13,986 nucleotides of DNA from Defluviitaleaceae bacterium (GTDB lineage Bacteria > Bacillota > Clostridia > Lachnospirales > WRAA01), in the NCBI GenBank assembly GCA_009780445.1, contig WRAA01000024.1, positions 1-13,986 on the forward strand. Reading direction: 5' to 3'. The position numbers were made by a program, and so were the translations under genes. The notes beneath the pieces were generated by a model that worked only from the letters and a program-made list of their open reading frames with translations, ran no database searches and was not told where the DNA came from. Positions 7,424-13,986 of the stretch are shown in pieces (position 1 is the first letter of the stretch; every line of letters begins with the position of its first letter).

Positions 7424-7453
7424 ATTATAACACAGGTACTGCTCAATATACAA
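7424..7453 (-). promoter_or_regulatory. extended -10 sigma-A promoter for glgC-glgD-spoVG
   Basis: On the minus strand TTGTAT (7453-7448) is followed by 18 nt and a perfect TATAAT (7429-7424). A TG sits one base before the -10, giving the extended form TGTTATAAT. Transcription should start near 7417, leaving a leader of about 138 nt before glgC. Confidence 0.65.
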
Positions 7454-7489
7454 TACGCAGTTCAAAATTTTCATAAATTCTGTGGCCGA

Positions 7490-7533
7490 TTGTTTAAAAA
7501 TGTGTAGAATATACTATACTGCATAGATATAAT
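7490..7533 (+). promoter_or_regulatory. probable promoter region of murC
   Basis: This AT-rich stretch has several overlapping -10-like hexamers: TATACT at 7510-7515 and 7515-7520, and TATAAT at 7528-7533. The only -35-like sequence is TTGTTT at 7490-7495, spaced 19 nt from the second TATACT. None is a clean match, but all lie just upstream of the element at 7554, so the murC leader would be mostly that element. Confidence 0.35.
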
Positions 7534-7553
7534 TGTAGAACAAGAATATGTAA

Positions 7554-7715
7554 GAGCCTGTTTAGTATCTTTTCACCATTGTCTTGGCGTCCGGTTTTCC
7601 GCCCTTCGTCGTCACCTTCTCCTAGCGTACCCGGTGGGTACGCGTCGTCGGCGGTTCCTAGAATGGCGAAAAACCGGCTCGCCAATCCAACGGTAAAAAG
7701 ATACTAAACAGGCTC
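7554..7715. mobile_element. 162-bp MITE-like palindromic element (family A) in the murC leader
   Basis: The outer ends start GAGCCTGTTTAGTATCTTTT and match as inverted repeats over 28 bp with two mismatches. Weaker pairing continues to about 55 bp per arm, through a GGCG...CCGG block. The flanks are TAA (7551-7553) and TAA (7716-7718), a 3-bp direct repeat consistent with a target duplication. The centre is a hairpin of GCGTACCC and GGGTACGC with a 3-nt loop (7625-7643). On either side of it is a directly repeated motif CGTCGTC-N7-CCTAG (7607-7625 and 7643-7661). It has no coding capacity. The right duplication runs into the murC ribosome binding site. The ends and the TNA-type duplication resemble what is known of the IS1031/IS427 groups of the IS5 family; that link is inference. 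Confidence 0.8.
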
Positions 7716-7730
7716 TAAGGGAGATACGGT

Positions 7731-9122
7731 ATGACGGACGGATATAGATTATCGGACTGCAAGAAGGCGCATTTTATCGGCATTGGCGGCATAAGTATGA
7801 GTGGGCTGGCGCATACGCTACATAACAAAGGGGTGACTGTGACGGGCTCTGACGCAAAGCACTCCGACGTGCTAGACGAGCTTGCCGAACGGGGCATCGG
7901 CATAGTCGTCGGCCACAGCGCGGGAAACATACCGGCCGACGCCGACCTTGTGGTCTTTACCGCGGCGGTAAAGCGGGATAACCCGGAGTATGTCCGCGCG
8001 GAGCAGCTTGGTCTGCGGATAATCGACCGTGCGGCGCTCATCGGGAAGATGATGGACGGATATGCCAAGCCTGTCTGCGTATCCGGCACACACGGCAAGA
8101 CCACCACCACGTCCATGATAGCGCAGATACTCATAAGCGCGGACAGGAACCCGACCCTTAACATCGGCGGAGTTTTGCCGTCCATCAACAGCAACTACCT
8201 TGTGGGCGGCGACGAATACTTCGTTGTGGAGTCCTGCGAGTACTTCGACGGCTTCCTTCACTTCCGCCCGCACATAGGTGTGGTGCTGAACATCGAGACG
8301 GATCACCTGGACTATTTCAGAGACTTGGACCATATCGAAGGTTCCTTCGGCGCGTTTGTGAAGAACATCTCCCCGGAGGGCGCGCTTGTTATAAACGAGG
8401 AGATCGCCTCCTGCGCGAAGATTTCGGCCGGCGCGCTCTGCCGTGTTATTGGCTATGGCGGGCGGAACTCGTTGTTTCGCGCCGCGAATGTGGCCTATAA
8501 CCACGACGGCATGGCCTCCTTTGATCTGCTGATAGGCGGGGAGTTTGCTCTGCGTATAGACCTGGAGCTGCGCGGCGCGCACAATGTGTCGAACGCCCTT
8601 GCTGCCATAGCCGCGTGCCACGCCGAAGGTCTGCCGCTCGAAACAATCAAGCGCGGCCTCGAGAGCTTCACAGGCAGCAAACGCCGCTATGAATACAAGG
8701 GAAGCCTGCGCGGCATAACCATTGTGGACGACTACGCCCACCACCCCACCGAAATACGCGCGACCCTGGCCGGCGCGAAGAACAGCAAGCACGGCAAGCT
8801 GGTCTGCGTATTCCAGCCGCATACCTTTACGCGCACCAAGAAGCTCTTGGCGGAACTTGGCGAATCCTTCGGCGACGCTGACGTGGTGGTGGTGCTGGAC
8901 ATATACTCGGCCCGCGAACATGATACGGGGGAAATTCACTCGAGGGATCTGGCCGAACAAGTACGCGCAAACGGGCGCGAAACCCACTATATGCCAAGCT
9001 TTGACGACGCACGGGCCTTCCTGCAACAAAAATGTGTCCACGGCGACCTGTTGATAACTATGGGCGCAGGGGATGTCCATAAACTGGGCGAGATCATGCT
9101 GAAGGACAAGATATCCACATAA
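7731..9122 (+). CDS. murC: MurC, UDP-N-acetylmuramate--L-alanine ligase
   Basis: The 463-residue cytoplasmic ligase adds L-alanine to UDP-MurNAc using ATP, the first step in building the peptidoglycan stem peptide. It has the N-terminal nucleotide-sugar site GIGGISMSGLA (17-27), the P-loop SGTHGKTTTTS (118-128), VVESCEYFDGFLHF (165-178), ETDHLDYF (189-196), GAHNVSNALAA (282-292), DDYAHHPTEI (333-342) and FQPHTFTRTK (361-370), all in the expected order. The length is normal. AAGGGAG (7717-7723) precedes the ATG by 7 nt. The leader is largely occupied by the 162-bp palindromic element, so expression may depend on reading and translating past its hairpin. The dnaD-like gene downstream has its own promoter. 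Confidence 0.97.
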   Translation: MTDGYRLSDCKKAHFIGIGGISMSGLAHTLHNKGVTVTGSDAKHSDVLDELAERGIGIVVGHSAGNIPADADLVVFTAAVKRDNPEYVRAEQLGLRIIDRAALIGKMMDGYAKPVCVSGTHGKTTTTSMIAQILISADRNPTLNIGGVLPSINSNYLVGGDEYFVVESCEYFDGFLHFRPHIGVVLNIETDHLDYFRDLDHIEGSFGAFVKNISPEGALVINEEIASCAKISAGALCRVIGYGGRNSLFRAANVAYNHDGMASFDLLIGGEFALRIDLELRGAHNVSNALAAIAACHAEGLPLETIKRGLESFTGSKRRYEYKGSLRGITIVDDYAHHPTEIRATLAGAKNSKHGKLVCVFQPHTFTRTKKLLAELGESFGDADVVVVLDIYSAREHDTGEIHSRDLAEQVRANGRETHYMPSFDDARAFLQQKCVHGDLLITMGAGDVHKLGEIMLKDKIST

Positions 9123-9128
9123 TCCACA
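9111..9128 (+). promoter_or_regulatory. two adjoining DnaA-box-like 9-mers at the end of murC
   Basis: ATATCCACA (9111-9119) and TAATCCACA (9120-9128) each differ from the consensus DnaA box TTATCCACA by one base. They are in the same orientation with no gap. They cover the last murC codons and the stop, just upstream of the dnaD/dnaC-like promoter. Part of this is coding, so chance is a real possibility. Confidence 0.3.
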
Positions 9129-9154
9129 GGCCGGCGCGGGAGATAAGTATTCCG

Positions 9155-9183
9155 TTGTGCGTTGCGGGCGCGGGTGGTATACT
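9155..9183 (+). promoter_or_regulatory. sigma-A promoter for the dnaD-like/dnaC-like pair
   Basis: TTGTGC (9155-9160), a 17-nt spacer and TATACT (9178-9183, five of six consensus bases) form a plausible promoter. The predicted start is near 9190, about 20 nt before the GC-rich palindrome. Confidence 0.5.
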
Positions 9184-9210
9184 GTTAGTCCACTGATTAA
9201 TACTGCTGCG

Positions 9211-9372
9211 TAAGACCGTGGGGCTCTGCCCCACACCCCGCAAGGGCTTCGCCCTTGACCCGCGACTATGGGATTTGGATGGCCAGAGGCTACGCCGACC
9301 AACTACAATTAACATGGTTACGGGTCAAGGGCGAAGCCCTTGCGGGGTGCGGGGCGGAGCCACGCGGTCTCA
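9211..9372. repeat. GC-rich palindromic repeat element (family C) in the leader of the dnaD-like gene
   Basis: The arms at 9234-9262 and 9321-9349 are perfect inverted repeats of 29 bp. The pairing continues outward with some mismatches to GACCG (9214-9218) and CGGTC (9365-9369). Each arm also folds on itself: GGGGCTCTGCCCC at 9220-9232 and AAGGGCTTCGCCCTT at 9242-9256. The 58-nt centre (9263-9320) carries no gene. Similar GC-rich CCCCGCAAGGGC-type palindromes are common interspersed repeats in Clostridia. No clear target duplication was found, so mobility is inferred only. Confidence 0.7.
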
Positions 9373-9396
9373 CCGCAAAGCAAGAAGGAGACATCA

Positions 9397-10617
9397 ATGC
9401 TCAGCATCCTGCCTCAGGCCGTACAATATACCGACAACACAGGTGTGCAGATCCCGGCGGATTTTGTGGACAGGTTCCTTGCGTCCTCGGCGTGTGTTAA
9501 CCCGCTGTACGTGGTGGTGTACCTGTTCGCGCTCCGGCACATGGGCGGCGGTTCGCCCATGCAGGTGTCCCGGGCGGCCGCACAGCTGGAGATATCGGAG
9601 GCGAACGTGCTTGCCGCGCTCCACCACTGGGCGTCCGTTGGTGTGCTGTCGTTGAGGCTCGAGGGCGGGCTGGTGTTTGCCGTCTTCGGCGATAAGCAGG
9701 ACAAGCCGCCGGAGGCGGGGCATGGCGCGGGGCAGAACAGCACTGGGCAGAACAGCACCGGTCAGAACAGCACCGGTCAGAATGAAGCGCAGAAAACCTC
9801 CGCCGTTTCGGAAACGCATGTGCTTAGCGTCCTGCCCGAACATTCGCCGTCAATACGCGACGCTAAGGCACCCAGACCCAACTACACCCCGGACGAGCTG
9901 GAGATCTACGGCGAACGGGAGGAGATCCGCGCCCTGTTCCTACGTGCGCAGGAGCATCTGAAGCGCACGCTGAACCACAACGACATGAACCAACTGTTCG
10001 GCTTCTACGACTGGCTGAGGCTGCCCACGCCTGTGATAGACAGGCTCCTGGCGTACTGCCGCGAAGGCGGCCACACCAACATGTCCTACATAGAACGCGT
10101 GGCTCTGGACTGGGCGGAGCAGGGCATCGACACCTGCGCAAAGGCCGACGAATACATACAGCTGTTTAACAGAGACTTCCGCGACATTTTGAGAGCCTTC
10201 GGCATATTCGGGCGCAATCCTTCGGCGGGCGAACAGGACTTCATGCGCACATGGCTTGTCGGCCTGGACACGCCGCGGGACATGGTGCTGTGGGCCTGCG
10301 ACCAGGCCGTGCTGAACACGGGCGGGGTGAGCTTCTCCTACGCCGATAAGATCATCAGACGCTGGCATGAGGACGGCGTGAGGACGCTGGACGCGGCCAA
10401 GGCTTCGAGCGAAGCCCGCAAATCCCCGGCCGCGGCGGCGAACACCGCGGAAAAGAAGCCGCGCCGCGCAAAGAAGGATCGGACGCCGCCCAAGACATCC
10501 AACAGATACCTGAACTTCAAACAGCGCGATTATGACTTTGAGCAGATGGAGGCCATGGAGTTCCGGCGTTTGAAAGAGGAATACCTCCGGGGTGGTGCAG
10601 ATGAACAGCGACCTTAG
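9397..10617 (+). CDS. DnaD-domain replication initiation protein with two DnaD-like repeats
   Basis: In the 406-residue protein a winged-helix N-terminal region (about 20-100, PLYVVVYLFALRHM then a QLEISEANVLAALHHW recognition stretch) leads to a variable linker with GQNST repeats (112-129). Two DnaB_2/DnaD-type helical domains follow (about 165-245 and 255-330). Each ends in the family's Y-x-x-x-x-x-x-W motif, at YIERVALDW (231-239) and YADKIIRRW (315-323). A basic Lys/Arg/Pro tail closes the protein. In low-GC Gram-positives DnaD acts with DnaB and DnaI in primosome assembly and helicase loading at oriC; this double-domain form is common in Clostridia. AAGGAG (9385-9390) precedes the ATG by 6 nt, so an upstream in-frame TTG at 9340, inside the palindrome, is rejected. 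The stop overlaps the start of the helicase-loader gene. Confidence 0.9.
   Translation: MLSILPQAVQYTDNTGVQIPADFVDRFLASSACVNPLYVVVYLFALRHMGGGSPMQVSRAAAQLEISEANVLAALHHWASVGVLSLRLEGGLVFAVFGDKQDKPPEAGHGAGQNSTGQNSTGQNSTGQNEAQKTSAVSETHVLSVLPEHSPSIRDAKAPRPNYTPDELEIYGEREEIRALFLRAQEHLKRTLNHNDMNQLFGFYDWLRLPTPVIDRLLAYCREGGHTNMSYIERVALDWAEQGIDTCAKADEYIQLFNRDFRDILRAFGIFGRNPSAGEQDFMRTWLVGLDTPRDMVLWACDQAVLNTGGVSFSYADKIIRRWHEDGVRTLDAAKASSEARKSPAAAANTAEKKPRRAKKDRTPPKTSNRYLNFKQRDYDFEQMEAMEFRRLKEEYLRGGADEQRP
9730..9783 (+). repeat. 15-bp tandem repeat coding for (GQNST)3-GQN
   Basis: Three and a partial fourth copy of a 15-bp unit (GGGCAGAACAGCACT and near-identical versions) encode Gly-Gln-Asn-Ser-Thr in the linker between the winged helix and the first DnaD domain. 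The unit is a multiple of three, so copy-number changes would keep the frame. Confidence 0.85.
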
Positions 10618-11581
10618 AAGAATGATATCGCGCGAATATGAGCGCGACCGTATACAGGCCAAGCGGCTGTCCCGCGAGCGTATGCAGGAAGTGTACGCGA
10701 AGGAGCCGGCCGTGCGGGAGCTGGAGATGGAGATAAGCGCGCAGGGGTTCCTGCTTGCGAAGATAGTGCTTGGCGAGATGGATCTCCACGCGGCGCACGG
10801 CATACGCGCGCGCCAGAAGTCCCTCGTGGCCGAAAAGAACAGGCTGATCGAGCGGGCGGGCGTTACGCGGGAGTATCTGGAGGACGTACACAGGTGCAGG
10901 CTCTGCAAGGACACGGGTTTTGTGAACAACGTGAGCTGCGTCTGCTTTAAGTCGAAGCTGATCGAGAAGTTCTACAGCCTGTCCAACGTATCCAAGAGCA
11001 TCGAGAACGAGAACTTCGCCACGTTCAGCTTCGACCATTACGCAACGGAGGACTGCGGCCACGGGATCTCGCAGTATGACAACATGCGTTTAATCTACAG
11101 CGCGGCGAAGGAGTTTGCGGCGCGTTTTCCGAATGTACCGTCCAACCTGTTGTTCCACGGCGAAACCGGGCTTGGCAAGACCTTCCTGTGCAACTGCATA
11201 GCGCGAGAGGTGCTGGACGCGGGTTTCCTGGTGTTGTATGTAACCGCGCCGCAGCTGTTCAAGAAGATAGAGGACAAGCGGTTCGGCGGCGACGAAGAGT
11301 TTGCGGACACGCAGATAGACCTTGTATACGAAGCCGATCTGCTGATCATCGACGATCTTGGATCAGAGTTCGGCACAGTCGTTACAAAGTCGGAGCTGTT
11401 CAACATCCTTAACTCGCGCATACTTGAACACAAGCCGATGCTGATATCCACGAACCTAAGCTATGAGGACTTCCGCGATACTTATTCCGACAGAATCTAC
11501 AGCCGCGTGTTCGGCGGCTTCAAGCTGATGAAGTTCTTCGGCGACGATATCCGCGCGTTGAAGAAGTTCGCAAACAGCTAG
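10601..11581 (+). CDS. DnaC/DnaI-type helicase loader ATPase (AAA+)
   Basis: The 326-residue protein has a helical, charged N-terminus (1-95), a Cys cluster CRLC...CVC (99, 102, 113, 115) likely to bind zinc, and an AAA+ domain. The domain has Walker A GETGLGKT (187-194), Walker B LLIIDDLGSE (247-256), sensor I ISTN (282-285) and an arginine-rich segment DRIYSRVFGG (297-306). This matches clostridial helicase loaders of the DnaC/DnaI group, which deliver the replicative helicase to the origin; IstB-type ATPases share the core, but there is no transposase partner here. The reading frame overlaps the end of the dnaD-like gene. ATG at 10601, with GGGGTGG before it, is preferred over GTG at 10592 or 10595. 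Its TAG stop is completed by the first base of the inserted palindromic element. Confidence 0.92.
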   Translation: MNSDLRRMISREYERDRIQAKRLSRERMQEVYAKEPAVRELEMEISAQGFLLAKIVLGEMDLHAAHGIRARQKSLVAEKNRLIERAGVTREYLEDVHRCRLCKDTGFVNNVSCVCFKSKLIEKFYSLSNVSKSIENENFATFSFDHYATEDCGHGISQYDNMRLIYSAAKEFAARFPNVPSNLLFHGETGLGKTFLCNCIAREVLDAGFLVLYVTAPQLFKKIEDKRFGGDEEFADTQIDLVYEADLLIIDDLGSEFGTVVTKSELFNILNSRILEHKPMLISTNLSYEDFRDTYSDRIYSRVFGGFKLMKFFGDDIRALKKFANS

Positions 11582-11708
11582 GGCGTGTTTGAAAACCCCA
11601 TTTCGGCGCATTTTCGGCAAATTTTCCGCCGTGCGTCGTCAGCTTTTTCCTAGCCCGGCAAAAAATTATGCTCGAAAATTCGCCGAAAGCGGGTTTTCAA
11701 ACACGCCC
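11581..11708. mobile_element. 128-bp MITE-like palindromic element (family B) between convergent genes
   Basis: The ends GGGCGTGTTTGAAAACCC are perfect inverted repeats for 18 bp and pair over 36 bp with three mismatches. TA at 11579-11580 and TA at 11709-11710 form the likely target duplication. The interior contains CGTCGTC-N8-CCTAG (11634-11653), a motif also found twice in the element at 7554, and the ends share 10 of 16 positions with that family. It has no coding capacity. Its hairpin could serve as a two-way terminator for dnaC-like and the GGDEF gene, though neither side has a clear U run. Confidence 0.8.
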
Positions 11709-13087
11709 TAGCCTTCGTCGTACAGTACATACCTGTTGCGGCCTTGTTCCTTGGCGTGGTACATGGCGGCGTCGGCGCGGCTTACGGCGTCCTCCAGCTT
11801 GCAGCCTGATGTGATCCGCGCGATGCCGATGCTCACCGTCGCCGTGACTTCGGTGGTGCCGTCGGAGATATGCCGGGAGGCCATGTCAGACCTTACACGC
11901 TCCGCCAGGCTAAGCGCGGAGCTTTTTTCGATCTCCGAAATGAGTATCACGAACTCTTCGCCGCCCCAGCGGGCAAATAGGTCGTAGGGGCGCAGAACCG
12001 CCATTGTGCGCTCGGCGAATTCCTTCAGCACTACGTCGCCGAACTTGTGGCCGTAGGCGTCGTTGATCTTCTTGAAGTTGTCCAGATCCAGCATGAACAT
12101 GTAGGACTCGCGGCCGTTGCGCTCCAGCCTGCGAACCTGCAGATCCGCGTGTTCGACAAAGTAACGCCTGTTGTGCGCACCCGTAAGCGGGTCTATGTTC
12201 GAGAGCTGTTCGAACTTGTCCTTGAGCTTCTTGAGGTTCTGGTGGCTGCGCGCGGCGGCCGTCACCAGCAGGCTCAGGATTATGCTGACGGCGATGGAGA
12301 GCCACTTCTCCGGAAAGTTATACCATGCCCGCGCCGATATTATGCGGAAGTGCCACTGGGCATTGGCCACGGATATGGGCATTTCGACATAACGCGCGCC
12401 TGGCGAACGGCTGTAGCCTCCGGTGGATATGATGCTGCGCTCGTTGGTTTGCGTGTCCACGCTCCAGATCTCGTAGTCGTAGCCCATTGCGCGAAGCTCG
12501 CCCAGCCCTGTGCCGAGAAAGGCCATGGGATACTCGATGGTTACGGAGACGAAGCCCCATAGATGCCCCGCCGGGTCGTAGAGGTACACCGGCATCTTGC
12601 CGCGCAGAACATATTCCCCCGGGGAGGCCTCGAAGGGGCCGCCCAGCACCAGCTGTTCGTCCTGCAAGGCCAGTTTGGTCAGAGGGTCGGCGGATTCCTC
12701 CGCCAGGAAGTTGTGGCCGATCAGAGCCTCGTTGCCCCGTAAGGGGTAGACCTCCGACACAATGCCGTTTGGCGCGATAGTAACGTGCAGCACGGCGGGG
12801 TCGCTGATCAGCATGGAGGCAAGCTGGGGGAAGTTGGGTATGTTGCCGTAGTTGTAGCTTATTGTCGCCGAGATGATATAGGTCTTGTTTAGCATTCGCG
12901 ACAGCGTATCGTCGATCCTTATGCCGCGTTCCAGAATAAGCTGCTCCATCTGCAGCCGCTCCAGCTGGTTGTGGTTGATTACTATTACGTAGACCAGGGA
13001 CAGGCAGAGCGTGAGTATAGTCAGGAACACCAAGAGACTGCGGGAGAGTACGTACTCCGCAAAATGTGTAAAAGTTTGCTTTCTCAA
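11708..13087 (-). CDS. membrane-bound diguanylate cyclase with CHASE-like sensor
   Basis: In the 459-residue protein a transmembrane helix at about 16-37 leads to an extracytoplasmic sensor (about 42-260) with the CHASE-type stretch I-A-P-N-G-I-V-S-E-V-Y-P-L-R-G-N-E-A-L-I-G (104-124). A second helix (about 262-279), a short coiled linker and a GGDEF domain (about 295-459) follow. The domain has DPLTG, MLDLDNFKKINDAYGH with metal-binding Asp334, WGGEEF (374-379) and RPYD at 366-369, correctly placed as the c-di-GMP product-inhibition site. It should be an active, feedback-inhibited cyclase. The start is TTG, supported by AGGAGG (plus-strand 13095-13100) 7 nt upstream. It begins 2 nt after the AI-2E-type gene, so the two are co-transcribed. 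The stop TAG lies at the border of the palindromic element. Confidence 0.95.
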   Translation of the reverse strand: MRKQTFTHFAEYVLSRSLLVFLTILTLCLSLVYVIVINHNQLERLQMEQLILERGIRIDDTLSRMLNKTYIISATISYNYGNIPNFPQLASMLISDPAVLHVTIAPNGIVSEVYPLRGNEALIGHNFLAEESADPLTKLALQDEQLVLGGPFEASPGEYVLRGKMPVYLYDPAGHLWGFVSVTIEYPMAFLGTGLGELRAMGYDYEIWSVDTQTNERSIISTGGYSRSPGARYVEMPISVANAQWHFRIISARAWYNFPEKWLSIAVSIILSLLVTAAARSHQNLKKLKDKFEQLSNIDPLTGAHNRRYFVEHADLQVRRLERNGRESYMFMLDLDNFKKINDAYGHKFGDVVLKEFAERTMAVLRPYDLFARWGGEEFVILISEIEKSSALSLAERVRSDMASRHISDGTTEVTATVSIGIARITSGCKLEDAVSRADAAMYHAKEQGRNRYVLYDEG

Positions 13088-13089
13088 GA

Positions 13090-13986
13090 TTACCCCTCCT
13101 GCTTGCTTTCTGCGGCCGCGAGAATGTCGTCCAGAATATTCTTGAGTACGGTGCTGATAGGTATGGCGACTATCATGCCGATAACGCCGTAATAGGCGTT
13201 GCCGACGGCGATCGCGATGATGACCAGCAGCGGGCTGATCTTCATGGAACTGCCGAGAAGCCGCGGGAAGATGATGTTCGAGTCTATCTGCTGGATCACG
13301 AACAGGACAATGGCGACGATTATACCAAAGGCGAAGTCCTCCGTGAACATTACGATGATGATGGCCACTATGGTGCCGATTATCGAGCCGAAGTAGGGTA
13401 TCAGGTTCGCAAAACCAAGCATGGGGCCGATGACAAAGGCGTGGCGCACGCCCAGCATGGACGTAACAACCGTCATGATCACGCCGAGGATTATCGCGTC
13501 CAGCACCTGGCAGAAGATGTACTGCTTGAAGTAGCCGTTGACCTTGCCGCCGTAGTTCATAATGCCCGAATTGACGGAGGACGGCGCGAAGGCTTTCAGC
13601 ACACGCGCGGCAAAGGCCTGGAACTTATCGCCCTCCAGCATGAAGTAGATGGAGGAGATTATGGCCAGCGCCATGCTGAACAACGCCGCCGAAAGATCCA
13701 TTAATGTGCCGAACACCAGGGTTATGTTGTCCGGGTGGAACACGGCCAGAAGCTCTTCCCACGAGATCAGGGCCAGCAGGGCGCTTATCTCGAAGAACGG
13801 GATGGCGTCGTTTGCATCGAGATCCAGGATCAGGCGTTCTATGGCCGAGAACAGCACGGGCAGGAACTCCACGAACTCCATGATGCTCTGGTAGATGCGG
13901 GGCGTTACGATGTTCGTGACCAGTATGACGATGAACAGCAGGGAGAGGTATGTGAGCAGGACGCTGATGCCGAACTTGCGCGCGCG
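13090..13986 (-). CDS. AI-2E/YdiK-type membrane transporter (5' end outside the window)
   Basis: 298 residues are visible and the frame is open to the window edge. The codons before the first internal Met (13881) still read as membrane protein (KFGISVLLTYLSLLFIVILV and onward), so the true start lies beyond 13986. Several transmembrane helices surround the family's C-terminal signature: P-R-L-L-G-S-S-M-K-I-S-P-L-L-V-I-I-A-I, then G-V-I-G-M-I-V-A-I-P-I. The family (AI-2E transporter, formerly UPF0118) includes proteins assigned to autoinducer-2 export, Na+/H+ antiport and other roles, so the substrate here is unknown. The diguanylate cyclase gene begins 2 nt after its stop, suggesting a shared function or at least shared expression. 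Confidence 0.9.
   Translation of the reverse strand, partial: RARKFGISVLLTYLSLLFIVILVTNIVTPRIYQSIMEFVEFLPVLFSAIERLILDLDANDAIPFFEISALLALISWEELLAVFHPDNITLVFGTLMDLSAALFSMALAIISSIYFMLEGDKFQAFAARVLKAFAPSSVNSGIMNYGGKVNGYFKQYIFCQVLDAIILGVIMTVVTSMLGVRHAFVIGPMLGFANLIPYFGSIIGTIVAIIIVMFTEDFAFGIIVAIVLFVIQQIDSNIIFPRLLGSSMKISPLLVIIAIAVGNAYYGVIGMIVAIPISTVLKNILDDILAAAESKQEG

Noticed and set aside
7872..9302. 476-codon open frame opposite murC
   Set aside because: The complete set of MurC motifs on the plus strand accounts for this DNA. The antisense frame also begins inside the palindromic repeat at 9211-9372.
9730..9783. Short direct repeats as a possible CRISPR-like array
   Set aside because: The units are contiguous with no spacers, are in frame inside a coding region and are only 15 bp long.
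9940..10929. 329-codon open frame opposite the dnaD-like/dnaC-like junction
   Set aside because: Antisense to two genes with recognisable domains, low-complexity Arg/Ser/Leu composition and no start signal.
11581..11708. Simple intrinsic terminator for dnaC
   Set aside because: The paired arms are far longer than a terminator stem, no U run follows either arm, and the exact TA flanks with end similarity to the other element favour an inserted element. A terminating side effect is still possible.

Overview
The window reads as GC-rich chromosomal DNA from a Firmicute of the class Clostridia. The evidence is a SpoVG, a YlbF/YmcA-type protein, a paired GlgC/GlgD ADP-glucose pyrophosphorylase, a DnaD-domain protein followed by a DnaC/DnaI-type helicase loader, AAGGAG-type ribosome binding sites and frequent TTG starts. 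Species cannot be named from sequence alone. No rRNA, tRNA, CRISPR array or intact transposase gene was found.

Layout. (1) At 68-4062 (+) a consensus sigma-A promoter drives a 933-residue membrane-anchored surface protein and, 2 nt after its stop, a membrane-bound GGDEF protein. (2) At 7278-4067 (-) lie glgC, glgD (4-nt ATGA overlap), spoVG and then a YlbF-family gene beyond a palindrome-filled gap. (3) At 7490-11581 (+) lie murC and then a dnaD-like/dnaC-like primosome pair with its own promoter. (4) At 13986-11708 (-) a 5'-truncated AI-2E-type permease gene is followed, 2 nt on, by a second membrane-bound diguanylate cyclase carrying a CHASE-like sensor and a c-di-GMP inhibition site.

The most distinctive feature is a set of short palindromic, non-coding, MITE-like elements in the gene junctions. 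One family has ends starting GAGCCTGTTTAG. It has a 162-bp copy in the murC leader and a 36-bp internally deleted copy touching the spoVG stop codon, each flanked by a 3-bp direct repeat (TAA or TTA). A related element, with ends starting GGGCGTGTTTGAAAAC, sits exactly between the stop codons of dnaC and the second GGDEF gene. The pre-insertion site can be reconstructed as a CTAG in which both convergent TAG stops overlapped. A third, GC-rich palindrome fills the leader of the dnaD-like gene.

Functionally the window joins envelope sensing and c-di-GMP signalling (two diguanylate cyclases), glycogen synthesis plus a SpoVG regulator, peptidoglycan precursor synthesis (MurC) and replication initiation. 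The least described unit is the surface-protein/GGDEF operon. The best-supported unusual observation is how the palindromic elements sit at stop codons and between promoters and ribosome binding sites.
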